64,000 nucleotides of DNA from an uncultured Gammaproteobacteria bacterium (GTDB lineage: Bacteria > Pseudomonadota > Gammaproteobacteria > Steroidobacterales > XN24). The position numbers and the translations under genes are program-made. The notes under the pieces are model-generated. The model saw only the letters and a program-made list of their open reading frames with translations, was not told the origin of the DNA and searched no databases. Positions 26,612 through 34,986 of the stretch are shown one piece after another (position 1 is the stretch's first letter; each line of letters starts with the position of its first letter). Where the stretch lies: the NCBI GenBank assembly GCA_947259915.1, contig CAMYOC010000053.1, forward strand, positions 92,057 to 156,056, in the 5' to 3' direction.

Positions 26612-27537
26612 TGAATTATCGACACATCTTTCATGCCGGGAATTTCGCCGATGTGGCCAAACACGTCGGGCTGGTGTGTCTGCTCGAGCGACTCGCCGCC
26701 AAGGGCAAGCCGTTCGCCTATGTCGACACCCATGCCGGGGCCGGTCTTTACGACCTCCGCCGGAGTGAGGTCAGGCGCTCGGGTGAAGCCGAGGAGGGTA
26801 TCCGTCGCCTCGCAACCAGCCCGGTCCCCGAGGGTGTCATCGGTCGATATCTTCAGCTGGTGCGATCGTTCCAGCCGCATGCAGATGCCCTCGACGTCTA
26901 TCCGGGTTCCCCGCTGATCGCCCAGCGCATGATGCGCGAGGCAGACCGGGCGCTGTTGTGTGAGTTGCAGCCGGGGCAGGCGCGACTGTTGCGCCAGCAG
27001 ATTGGCACGGACCGCCGCTTCGGCATACACCATCGGGATGGTTACGAAGGTCTGGGTGCGCTGCTGCCGCCGCAGCCGCGTCGCGGCATGGTCCTGATCG
27101 ACCCGCCTTACGAGCAGGAGCACGAACTGCAGCGTTTGATCCCGGCTCTGGAGCAGGCCACGCGGCGCTGGCCGACCGGCATCTTCGTCGTCTGGTATCC
27201 GATCAAGCACCGGCGTGATCTGCGTGGTTTTTATCGCCAGCTTGCCGGCGCCGGTATCGGTCCGGTGTTGCTGGCCGAGCTGGGCGTGCGGCCCGGCGAC
27301 AACGAGGCGCGTCTGAACGGCAGCGGACTGGCGATCATCCGCCCGCCGTGGCAGATAGAGCAGACGCTGACGACAGCCTGGTCCGAACTGGCCCGACGCC
27401 TCGGGGATGCCGGCGGCGCATGGTCGGATGTGCGCTGGCTGTCACGCTCAGCACCTGCGGTCGAAGTCGAGACCCGCAAGGTCCGGCGCAGGTCGAAACC
27501 CGCGGCCGCGACGGCGCGGATGCGTACCCCGCGATGA
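26611..27537 (+). CDS. rlmJ: 23S rRNA (adenine-2030 N6) methyltransferase
   Basis: A 308-residue SAM-dependent methyltransferase matching RlmJ. It opens with MNYRHIFHAGNFADVAKH, nearly invariant in the family, has the SAM site region YVDTHAGAGLYDL, and the catalytic DPPYE motif (LIDPPYEQEHE). It is somewhat longer than E. coli RlmJ (about 280) because of a basic C-terminal tail. It modifies A2030 of 23S rRNA before ribosome assembly. It overlaps the following VanZ-like gene by 4 bp. Confidence 0.95.
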   Translation: MNYRHIFHAGNFADVAKHVGLVCLLERLAAKGKPFAYVDTHAGAGLYDLRRSEVRRSGEAEEGIRRLATSPVPEGVIGRYLQLVRSFQPHADALDVYPGSPLIAQRMMREADRALLCELQPGQARLLRQQIGTDRRFGIHHRDGYEGLGALLPPQPRRGMVLIDPPYEQEHELQRLIPALEQATRRWPTGIFVVWYPIKHRRDLRGFYRQLAGAGIGPVLLAELGVRPGDNEARLNGSGLAIIRPPWQIEQTLTTAWSELARRLGDAGGAWSDVRWLSRSAPAVEVETRKVRRRSKPAAATARMRTPR

Positions 27538-28511
27538 GCAGCGTTGCCTCTCGCCGCCGCCGGGTCGTATTGGGTGCCATCGGCATCGTGCTGCTGCTGT
27601 GGGCGCTGCTGGCGGGACGCCCGCCCCGTTCCACTCTGTTGTGGCACGAGGTCTACAATCTGGGACACATCCCGCTGTTCGGTATGTTCGCGCTGGTGGT
27701 GCTGGAGATGTCCCGCGCCGGCCTGCGTCGTCTGCCGCCTGACTCGTGGATCCACTACGGGATCGCGTTGGCGGCCACCGTGATTGTGAGTATCGCCACC
27801 GAGCTGGCTCAGCTGGATATGGCGGGTCGCCAGGCCGAGGTTCAGGATGCGTTCCACAACATTATCGGTGGGCTCTGTTTTCTCGGTCTGAGGGCGTCCC
27901 TGGATACCCGTCTGTGGCAGCCGGATCGGTCGCGGTTGCGACGCTGGGTTGCGGTCGGTGCCGCGATGGCGCTGCTAATCTCGTTCTGGCCGCTGATGAG
28001 CCTGGGCTGGCACTACGGCATGCGCGCGGCAGCGTTCCCGGTGCTGGTGGATCTGGATAGCCGCTGGCAGGGCCCGTTCCTGGGCTCGCCCCGGGCGCAT
28101 CTCGACAAGGTGCAGGCCCCGGCGGGCTGGCAACAGCGCAAGAATCAAAAAGTCGTGGCGGTGCGCTTCTATGCGGCGCCGTGGCCGGGGGTGAGCGTCC
28201 ACGAGCCCTATCCGGACTGGTCGGCTTTCAGCCGTCTGCGTCTTGACGTCTATTCGGAGCTGGCGGAACCGGTGGAGCTGATCCTGCGGATCGACGACGC
28301 CAGGCACAACAACCAGTATCGAGATCGATTCAACCGGACCTTTACCATCGAGCCGGGTCTGAATGAAATCGGCGTGTCGCTGCGGGACGTGGCCGATGCG
28401 CCAGCCGGGCGTCCGCTGGATATCCAGGATATCGCACAAATGATCCTGTTTACGCGCCGTCCGGAAGCGCCCTTTACGCTGTATTTCAGCGAAATCTGGC
28501 TGGAGCAGTAG
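27534..28511 (+). CDS. VanZ-like membrane protein with C-terminal sugar-binding-like domain
   Basis: A 325-residue protein starting at an ATGA overlap with rlmJ. Four membrane segments cover about residues 13-160 and carry the VanZ pattern: NLGHIPLFGMFA, then TELAQLDMAGRQAEVQDAFHNIIGG with the E-Q-R-D-N-G series. After a fifth hydrophobic region the C-terminal 150 residues form a beta-rich domain resembling CBM11/CIA30 jelly rolls (PDWSAFSRLRLDVYSE, DIAQMILFTRRPE). The fusion suggests a membrane protein sensing or modifying a surface glycan. A paralogue lies at 30346. The precise function is unknown. Confidence 0.75.
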   Translation: MSSVASRRRRVVLGAIGIVLLLWALLAGRPPRSTLLWHEVYNLGHIPLFGMFALVVLEMSRAGLRRLPPDSWIHYGIALAATVIVSIATELAQLDMAGRQAEVQDAFHNIIGGLCFLGLRASLDTRLWQPDRSRLRRWVAVGAAMALLISFWPLMSLGWHYGMRAAAFPVLVDLDSRWQGPFLGSPRAHLDKVQAPAGWQQRKNQKVVAVRFYAAPWPGVSVHEPYPDWSAFSRLRLDVYSELAEPVELILRIDDARHNNQYRDRFNRTFTIEPGLNEIGVSLRDVADAPAGRPLDIQDIAQMILFTRRPEAPFTLYFSEIWLEQ

Positions 28512-28550
28512 CGCCTCCCGCCGCCGCCCCGAAGACACCCGGTCGCGGTC

Positions 28551-30161
28551 TCAGGCTTCTTCGAGTACCGCGCGGCAGGTGACCAGACTGGTTTCGTCGT
28601 CCGCCAGGCTCGCGCACAGCCCGGCCACGCGGTTTTGGATCATCGCGATCTGTTGGTCGTAGCGACCATCTTCGTTCCATGCAGCAAGCTTCTGGCTCAA
28701 CCGATTCAGGATCCGACCGGTGCGGCCGTGGATCGCATCAGACTGGCCATCAAGCTCGGACAGCACTTGTTCGGTAACAGCGGCGATCGTGTCGGCGTCT
28801 TCCGGCGTCATCTCGATCAAACCATTGACGTAGCCATAACCCCACTGGAAACGGGTGGCGGGCCCCTGCGATTCGTCGTAGGCGCGTTTGAGCCAGACCA
28901 GCGCCGCATCGGTGTTGCCGGCTTTCTGCTCGAGTTCGGCCAGGTCCAGCATGAAATAGTAGGGCTGGCGCGACTTCTCCAGCTCGGCGGTGAGCAGGGT
29001 CCGCGCCTCGTCATCGAGACCCGCGTCGGACAACACATACCAGGCGGTATTGATGACCGCCTGACGTTGATAGGGTGTCTTCGCCTCGGCATCGGCCCAG
29101 GCCACGCGCGCTGCGACGTTCTGCTGCAGCGATTCGGGGATGGGCGCCTCCGCATCGTCGATACGGACAAGATCCATACGCGTCATGCTGGTGGCGAGCC
29201 GATGGGCGATCGAGTAATCCGGATCGGCGTCGATCGCATCGAGCCGCTTGTTCCATCTGCGCAGCAGTCCGTCACGCTCCAGTGACCCGGATGCCGTGGT
29301 GGCGGCAAGGATGGGCCGCGCCTCATAGAGCGTCATATAGACGTTAGCCCGGGATAGCTGATCGTCTTCCAGTATTGTGGCTACGCGCGTCACCGCCGTT
29401 ACCTTGTCAGCAAAAGCGAGCGGTATCTCTGTTTCTTCCGCTGCGGCGATGGCGGCTGTCAGATAGGCCACGTACAGGCGCGCCGATGCGGCCGCCAGCC
29501 CCGGTGGGCAGGCCTCGCTCATGCGACGGAAGACCTCGAGCTGGTCGCGGTCCGCCATTGCCCGCTCGTTGTCCTGCTGCCAGGAATAAAAAGCCAGCAG
29601 CCGGAAATCGTCTTCGCTCAGATCCTGCCCGGCCATCAGCGCGTCGAGCACATCCGCGACCGGGCGGACATTCTGCAGGGTCAGATCAAGCACGTCGGCA
29701 TACAGACCGATATCCAGACCGCCAGGTATCCGCGTGATCTCCTCGCCCGCGCTGTTAAACACGATCATGGTCGGATAGCCCATCACGCCAAAGCGATCAC
29801 CGAGCTTCTGCGCCCGTTCGGTATCGCCGTCCAGATAGACCGGAACGAACAGCCGCGATTTCTCGATGAACTCGGGTCGGCTGAAGATCGTCGCCTTGAT
29901 CTGGTTGCAGGGCGGGCACCAGGCAGCGCCCCAGTACAGAAACAGCGGCTTGTCTTCGGCGGCAGCGAGGGCGAAGGCCGCGTCCACATCGCCCTTGAGC
30001 CATGCGATCGAGTCCTGCGCGGTTTCGTGCACGGGCTGCGCGGAGGAGGCCGTCTCGGCCGCAGCGGAATGATCGTCCGCCGGCCCGGCGTCGCGGTCGC
30101 AGGCGGTCAGCGAAGCTGTGAGAGCCAGCGACAATAAGAGTTTCCGGATCGATGCGGTCAT
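28551..30161 (-). CDS. Thioredoxin-fold lipoprotein with C-terminal helical repeats
   Basis: A 536-residue lipoprotein (LTAC lipobox) with a thioredoxin-like domain at about residues 50-165. The redox motif is WCPPC in GAAWCPPCNQIKAT, followed by GYPTMIVF with the cis-proline. The remaining 370 residues are helical and TPR-like (e.g. QAVINTAWYVLSDAGLDDEARTLL). It is likely a periplasmic disulfide reductase or chaperone-like protein. It lies on the opposite strand between two VanZ-like paralogues. ATG 30161 begins the leader peptide. Confidence 0.82.
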   Translation of the reverse strand: MTASIRKLLLSLALTASLTACDRDAGPADDHSAAAETASSAQPVHETAQDSIAWLKGDVDAAFALAAAEDKPLFLYWGAAWCPPCNQIKATIFSRPEFIEKSRLFVPVYLDGDTERAQKLGDRFGVMGYPTMIVFNSAGEEITRIPGGLDIGLYADVLDLTLQNVRPVADVLDALMAGQDLSEDDFRLLAFYSWQQDNERAMADRDQLEVFRRMSEACPPGLAAASARLYVAYLTAAIAAAEETEIPLAFADKVTAVTRVATILEDDQLSRANVYMTLYEARPILAATTASGSLERDGLLRRWNKRLDAIDADPDYSIAHRLATSMTRMDLVRIDDAEAPIPESLQQNVAARVAWADAEAKTPYQRQAVINTAWYVLSDAGLDDEARTLLTAELEKSRQPYYFMLDLAELEQKAGNTDAALVWLKRAYDESQGPATRFQWGYGYVNGLIEMTPEDADTIAAVTEQVLSELDGQSDAIHGRTGRILNRLSQKLAAWNEDGRYDQQIAMIQNRVAGLCASLADDETSLVTCRAVLEEA

Positions 30162-30345
30162 GCCTGGTATCTCCATGGGCTTTACCCGAGGCCGTCAGGG
30201 TCAAACATCTTATAGCCTGGCGGGGTCCGCCACCATGCGCTGAAGATTGCGGGGTGACAGCTGAGCGGCTAGTTTATGCGGTTCAGCCCGACCTATATCT
30301 GCACAGGGTCAGCGGGCGCCGGGCGACCGCCGCCGCATTGGAGCG

Positions 30346-31413
30346 ATGGAGAACAAACGCATCATCGACGAGATGCCCGTGCTCAAGGCCGGGACCATGC
30401 GCCGCAGGGGACCCGGCGCCAGGTTGATCGTGCTCTATCTGGCCGCAATCCTGCTGCTGGCCGCGTTTGTGACCTTCGACAGCCGACCCGCACACAACCA
30501 GTTCCTCGGTGCGCTCTACGCATTCCGCCACGTGCTGTTGCTGGGTTTCGGTGGACTGATGTTCCTGGAGCTGACCGCGCTCCTCGGCCGTCGCTGGATC
30601 CGCAAGCGCTCGCTGTATTACGCGGCTGCCGCCACGATTGTGCTGCTGGCGGCAGTGCGTATCGAGTTCTCACACCTGCCCTGGGACGGCGAACGGCTGT
30701 TGCGCAATTTTGTCGGCGGTGTGGCGTTCCTGCTGATGAGCGGGGCGTTTGACCGGCCGCTGCGCCGCGAGCACGATCGTCTGCGTGGCCGGGCGCGAAA
30801 AGTCCTCGTAGCGACCGCCACCCTTATCCTGGTGACCATCCTCCATCCGCTGGTGCCGGTGGCCCTGGCCTACGCCGGACGCAGCGGCAGCTTCCCGGTC
30901 GTCGTCGAGTTCACTGAGAACTGGCAGAAGACCTTTGTTACGTCCCGTGACGCCATGTTGTTCAACGGTCCCGCGCCCCGGGACTGGGATTCGCGCCGTA
31001 ACAAGCTCACCGCGATGGTCAGCTTCGATCCGGTGGCTGGTGCCGGCGTCACCGCCAGCGAGGTCTATCCGGACTGGAGCGGCTTTAACTGGATCCGCTT
31101 CCAGGTGTATTCGGAGGAGCCTGGGGTGAGGCGGCTGGTGCTGGAGATCGACGATCAAAAAAAGTCAGTGGAACCCGGCAAGCTCTATCGGCGGGTGTTC
31201 GATGTCCACCAGGGTCTGAATGATTTCGAGATCCCGTTCTCCGAGATCCGCGGCGGTCCCGATGAGCGCCCATTGAAGATGCGGAAGATCCGCCATATCG
31301 GCATCTATGCTGCCGATGCCGAGCGGCGTTTCCGCCTGTTCTTCAGCGATTTCAGACTGGTCGAGGAACCGGTCAATCCGGCCAACAGGGCCCGCGGGTC
31401 GGCCGCCGAATGA
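30346..31413 (+). CDS. Second VanZ-like/jelly-roll membrane protein
   Basis: A 355-residue paralogue of the protein at 27534. It has the same architecture: membrane segments over about residues 25-180, then a C-terminal beta domain with matching motifs (EVYPDWSGFNWIRFQVYSEE, KIRHIGIYAADAERRFRLFFSDFRL). The VanZ-like core is more degenerate: RIEFSHLPWDGERLLRNFVGG keeps the Glu and the N-x-x-G but has lost the Gln/Arg/Asp series. Start ATG 30346 has GGAG only a few bases upstream; ATG 30397 is possible. It may be a non-catalytic partner of the first copy. Confidence 0.7.
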   Translation: MENKRIIDEMPVLKAGTMRRRGPGARLIVLYLAAILLLAAFVTFDSRPAHNQFLGALYAFRHVLLLGFGGLMFLELTALLGRRWIRKRSLYYAAAATIVLLAAVRIEFSHLPWDGERLLRNFVGGVAFLLMSGAFDRPLRREHDRLRGRARKVLVATATLILVTILHPLVPVALAYAGRSGSFPVVVEFTENWQKTFVTSRDAMLFNGPAPRDWDSRRNKLTAMVSFDPVAGAGVTASEVYPDWSGFNWIRFQVYSEEPGVRRLVLEIDDQKKSVEPGKLYRRVFDVHQGLNDFEIPFSEIRGGPDERPLKMRKIRHIGIYAADAERRFRLFFSDFRLVEEPVNPANRARGSAAE

Positions 31414-31492
31414 AGCGCGATCGGCGTATCTGGATAGCCCGAGACCGCGCGCGTCGCTGCTGTGTCATCTCCGGTCTGACCGCTGTTTCGTC

Positions 31493-33004
31493 CTAGGCTC
31501 TCGGATCTTCGTCGATCGGGGGGATGGTCTCTCCGTCAGCGTAGCGATCCTGCTTGAAGTCCCGCATGCCGTAGATCACCGCGACCAGCGGGTTGATCAG
31601 ATTCAGGAAACAGAACGGGAGATAGGCGAGTGTGGCCACGCCGAGGGTCGCCGCCATGTAGGCGCCGCCGCTGTTCCAGGGCACCAGGCAAGAGGTCAGC
31701 GTTCCCGCATCTTCTACCGTACGTGAGAGGTTTCGTGCCTTGAGACGGCGGCGTCGGAATTCTTCGCGGAACATGCGCCCCGGGATCACGATAGACATGT
31801 ACTGATCGGCGGTGACGATGTTGGACAGCATCGTCGTGCCGACCACCGCTGCGATCAGCGAGCCGGTGCCACGCGCTGCGCGCAGGATCGCCGCGATCAT
31901 CCGTTCCAGCAGACCGGTGTGATCCATCACCGCGCCAAACGACAGCGCGGTGAGGATAAGAAAGATGGTATTCAAAAACGCCAGCATGCCACCCCGGCTC
32001 AACAGGGCGTCGACGGCAGCATCACCGGTTGCCGAGGTGTAGCCGGCAAACAGCGATGTCCATACGCCTTTGGTCAGCGCCAGGCCCCGCGGCAGTCCCG
32101 GGCTTGCCGCGAGATCTGTCACCCGGTCCGGTTGCAATAACACCGCAAGCACGCCGCCCAGCGCGGCGCCGGCGAGTATCGTCGGCAGGGCCGGCACTCG
32201 TCGCATGGCCAGCCAGATCAACAGCGCCACCGGCAACAGCGTCAACGGGCTCAGATTGAATTGAGCCGACAAGGTGGCCGACGTCTCTGCGAGTCTGGCC
32301 GTGTCGGCGCCGGGTGTGGCGAAAACGCCGATCAGCGTGAACAGACTCAGCGCGAGCAGAAAGGATGGGCCGGTGGTCCAGGCCATGTGCCGGATGTGGG
32401 TAAACAACTCGGTACCTACCACCGCCGAGGCCAGATTGGTGGTGTCCGACAGCGGCGACATCTTGTCGCCAAAGTACGCGCCCGAGATGATCGCGCCAGC
32501 CGTAATTTCCGGGCTCAATCCGAGCGCCAGCGAGACGCCGATCAGGGCCACGCCGATAGTGCCGGCGGTGGTCCAGGAGCTGCCGATGGCGGTGGCGACG
32601 ACCGCGCAGATCAGGCAGGTGGCGGCGTAGAACAGCGATGGGTTGAGTACCTGCAACCCGTAGTGGATCAGCGTCGGCACGGTACCCGCCAGCATCCAGG
32701 TGCCGATCAACGCGCCTACCGCCAGCAGGATCAACATCGCGCCGATAGCCACCGCGATGCCGTTGCCGATGGCGCTGTGGATGGCGTACCAGCGATGGCC
32801 GTTTTTCAGCGCCACCAGGCTGGCCACTGCGGTTGCCAGAATTAGGGCGACCTGGTTGGGGCCGTAGGAAGAGTCGGCGCCGAAAAGATATACCGACAGC
32901 GTAAGCATGGTGATCAGGCAGGCCAGCGGCAGCAGGGCATCCAACAGGCTCGGAATCCTGACCACGGCCCCCGGCGTTTGTTGCGGTGTTGTTGTGCCCG
33001 CCAT
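31493..33004 (-). CDS. nhaC: NhaC family Na+/H+ antiporter
   Basis: A 503-residue inner-membrane protein with about 11-12 hydrophobic helices. NhaC family features: IGSSWTTAGTIGVALIG, GAIISGAYFGDKMSPLSDTTNLA (near-invariant ion-path segment), SNIVTADQYMSIVIPGRMF and EDAGTLTSCLVPWNSGGAYMA. It should exchange internal Na+ for external H+ for sodium and pH balance, which fits a marine or saline habitat. Monocistronic, with its promoter region next to the candidate sRNA. Confidence 0.93.
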   Translation of the reverse strand: MAGTTTPQQTPGAVVRIPSLLDALLPLACLITMLTLSVYLFGADSSYGPNQVALILATAVASLVALKNGHRWYAIHSAIGNGIAVAIGAMLILLAVGALIGTWMLAGTVPTLIHYGLQVLNPSLFYAATCLICAVVATAIGSSWTTAGTIGVALIGVSLALGLSPEITAGAIISGAYFGDKMSPLSDTTNLASAVVGTELFTHIRHMAWTTGPSFLLALSLFTLIGVFATPGADTARLAETSATLSAQFNLSPLTLLPVALLIWLAMRRVPALPTILAGAALGGVLAVLLQPDRVTDLAASPGLPRGLALTKGVWTSLFAGYTSATGDAAVDALLSRGGMLAFLNTIFLILTALSFGAVMDHTGLLERMIAAILRAARGTGSLIAAVVGTTMLSNIVTADQYMSIVIPGRMFREEFRRRRLKARNLSRTVEDAGTLTSCLVPWNSGGAYMAATLGVATLAYLPFCFLNLINPLVAVIYGMRDFKQDRYADGETIPPIDEDPRA

Positions 33005-33135
33005 CGAGGCCTGCCCTGTCTGCTGCCGCCACGTCAGTGGCTCGGCGGAGCGGTCAGTATAGGTGCCCGTGGCGGTGACTCAAGTCACCCCTTGATCGGA
33101 TCAATCGCTGGCCGCGTGTTTGCTGACGGCCGGAC

Positions 33136-33162
33136 AAAAAAAGAGGGTGCCGTGAGGCACCC
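33136..33162 (-). terminator. Intrinsic terminator with seven T residues
   Basis: On the minus strand GGGTGCC-TCAC-GGCACCC forms a perfect 7-bp stem followed by TC and TTTTTTT. It lies 130 bp upstream of the nhaC start and points the same way, yet no coding gene on this strand ends before it. That is the main reason to propose an RNA gene here. Confidence 0.88.
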
Positions 33163-33226
33163 TGCAAAACCGATTGGAGAGATGACAGAGCCAGGCGTCC
33201 GCAACGCGGGGGGCCTGATCCCTGTG
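33136..33226 (-). ncRNA. Candidate small RNA with strong intrinsic terminator
   Basis: A clear terminator (33136-33162) ends a minus-strand region that has no gene. The sequence before it folds as a 5' hairpin (ACAG/CTGT, CAGGC/GCCTG and CCGC-GTT-GCGG nested, about 33225-33184), then about 20 unpaired pyrimidine-rich bases, then the terminator hairpin. TCTAAT at 33238-33233 (five of six to TATAAT) would place the start at about 33226, giving about 90 nt. I found no good -35 element. This is the usual shape of an Hfq-type sRNA. No known family recognised. Confidence 0.5.
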
Positions 33227-33471
33227 GCCTAGATTAGACTGCCTGTGTGTCGCGGCGCTGCGAACCGGTTCACAGATCAGAGCATAGATGCGTTTGCGCC
33301 AGGTGATGACCCGGCAGCACTGTACGCACGGTTATTGCGCCGCGGCAAACGCAGTCTGCGCGGAGCATTTCGGGTACGCGGCGACGCTGCAAAACTCTAT
33401 TTACATAGGCTTGCAGCATCAACGAGGTCGGCCGGCAGGGCGCCGATGCGGCCGACTATCGCAGGCAGTGC
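33227..33471. other. Spacer with two inverted repeats
   Basis: No credible coding sequence. An 18-bp imperfect palindrome, CTGCGAACC/GGTTCACAG, covers 33258-33275. A second pair, GCTGCAA (33386-33392) and TTGCAGC (33411-33417), is separated by an AT-rich 18-bp spacer. Both lie between the candidate sRNA and the amidohydrolase promoter and could be binding sites for regulators or RNA hairpins. Nothing else is evident. Confidence 0.45.
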
Positions 33472-33499
33472 TTTACGCGCGATTGATCGTCAGTACACT
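33472..33499 (+). promoter_or_regulatory. Sigma70-like promoter for the amidohydrolase operon
   Basis: TTTACG (33472-33477) and TACACT (33494-33499), each four of six to consensus, are separated by 16 bp. Transcription would start near 33506, just upstream of the GGAG ribosome-binding site of the gene whose TTG start is at 33526. Confidence 0.45.
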
Positions 33500-33525
33500 T
33501 GGCACTCATGTACGGAGATTCGATC

Positions 33526-34980
33526 TTGAGCAAACGATTCTTACTGGGTCTCATGTTTATGCTGTTAGCGGCTTGTGCCGATGAGCCCGAGCCATCGTCA
33601 GTGTCGATTTCTGTTGCACCGGTTCCAATCGCTCTGGTCGGCGCGAGTCTGGTGGACGGCAGTGGTGCCGCATCGTTGTCAGATGCGGTGGTCCTGATCG
33701 AGGAAGACCGTATCGTCTGTGCCGGCGACGCCAGTGATTGCCCGGTCCCGGACGGCGCCAACGAGATAGATGTCAGCGGCCGCTGGATTACCCCCGGTCT
33801 GGTGGATGCTCACGTGCACTTCTCGCAAACAGCCTGGGCCGACGGCCGGCCCGATGCGATCCCGGTGGGTCCTCTGTATCCATACGCTCAGGTGCTCGCG
33901 GCGCAGCGCACTGAACCCGAGCGCTATTTCCGCGCCTATCTGTGTTCCGGCGTCACCGCCGTATTTGACGTCGGCGGTTTCCCCTGGACGTGGTCGCTGC
34001 GCGAGTTCGCGGAACACAATCCCTATGCGCCCCATGTGAGCGCCACCGGTCCGTTGGTCAGCCAGGTCACTCCGCCGGCCCTGTCGCTGCCAGCGGAGAA
34101 AATGTTCATCAATCTGGCCGACAGTGAGGCGGGCCGGGCGGCGGTGCGCTATCTGGCGGCCAACGACACTGACGCGATCAAAGTCTGGTTTATCCAGCCG
34201 GCCCGTGACATGCAGGAAGAGATCGACACGCGCGTGCGGGCGGTCGGTGAGGAAGCGAGGCGGCAGCAGGTGCCGCTGATCGTCCACGCGACGGAACTAC
34301 GTCAGGCGCAGGTTTCTGTCGAGGCGGGTGCCCGTGTGCTGGTCCACAGCGTGGAGGATCGGGTCGTGGATAAGGCGTTTGTCGACGCCGTGATCGATGC
34401 CGACGTAATCTACACGCCGACTCTCACCGTGCGCGGCGGCTATCTGCGGATGTTCGATGCGGCGTTCAGCGGAGAGCCTCCCGAGGTCGAAGACCCCAAT
34501 CATTGCGTGGACCAGGGCACGCTCGACAAGATTGCCCGTTCTGCCGAGGTGCGCGAGTATCTGCGTATGGACGAGGAGCAGTACGCAGCCTACCGTGCGA
34601 GGGCGACCGGCCGCGCTGAAACCTTGGCGACGAATCTGAAGATCCTGTACGAAGCCGGAGTCACCATCGCCATGGGCACCGATGCCGGCAATCCGCTAAC
34701 GGTGTCCGGTCCATCGGTGTTCGCCGAGATGGAGGCCATGCAAGCTGCGGGTATGCCCGCGCTGGCGGTGATCACCGCCGCAACATTGAACGGTGCCAAA
34801 GCCATGGGCCGCGAGGCCGATATCGGCACCGTTGAGGTCGGCAAGATTGCCGATCTGCTGATCTTGACGGCGGATCCAACCGATGATGTTGGCAATTTCC
34901 GTCAGCTGGAAGCGGTGATCCGCGACGGCGTCTATCATCGACAATCCACGCTCAGACGACACGAGAGCCCCGCGGGCTAG
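33526..34980 (+). CDS. Amidohydrolase family lipoprotein
   Basis: A 484-residue lipoprotein (LAAC lipobox at about residue 16) with an amidohydrolase TIM barrel. Ligands seen: HVH in LVDAHVHFS, Lys in DAIKVWFI, His in PLIVHATEL, His in VLVHSVEDR, and Asp in MGTDAGNP. C-terminal ATLNGAKAMGREADIGTVEVGKIADLLIL is classic. TTG 33526 is preferred because GGAG is eight bases upstream and the leader peptide begins there; ATG 33508 is the alternative. The next gene starts 6 bp after the stop. Substrate unknown; relatives include prolidase- and imidazolonepropionase-like enzymes. Confidence 0.87.
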   Translation: MSKRFLLGLMFMLLAACADEPEPSSVSISVAPVPIALVGASLVDGSGAASLSDAVVLIEEDRIVCAGDASDCPVPDGANEIDVSGRWITPGLVDAHVHFSQTAWADGRPDAIPVGPLYPYAQVLAAQRTEPERYFRAYLCSGVTAVFDVGGFPWTWSLREFAEHNPYAPHVSATGPLVSQVTPPALSLPAEKMFINLADSEAGRAAVRYLAANDTDAIKVWFIQPARDMQEEIDTRVRAVGEEARRQQVPLIVHATELRQAQVSVEAGARVLVHSVEDRVVDKAFVDAVIDADVIYTPTLTVRGGYLRMFDAAFSGEPPEVEDPNHCVDQGTLDKIARSAEVREYLRMDEEQYAAYRARATGRAETLATNLKILYEAGVTIAMGTDAGNPLTVSGPSVFAEMEAMQAAGMPALAVITAATLNGAKAMGREADIGTVEVGKIADLLILTADPTDDVGNFRQLEAVIRDGVYHRQSTLRRHESPAG

Positions 34981-34986
34981 GACGCA

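Noticed and set aside
33163..33330. tRNA gene suggested by a GGTTCGCAG T-loop-like string
   Set aside because: No acceptor or anticodon stem of the right length pairs around it, and the string is part of a palindrome.
33245..33529. 94-codon open frame before the amidohydrolase gene
   Set aside because: It runs through the palindromes and the promoter, is Arg/Ala-rich and has no start signal; better explained as non-coding.
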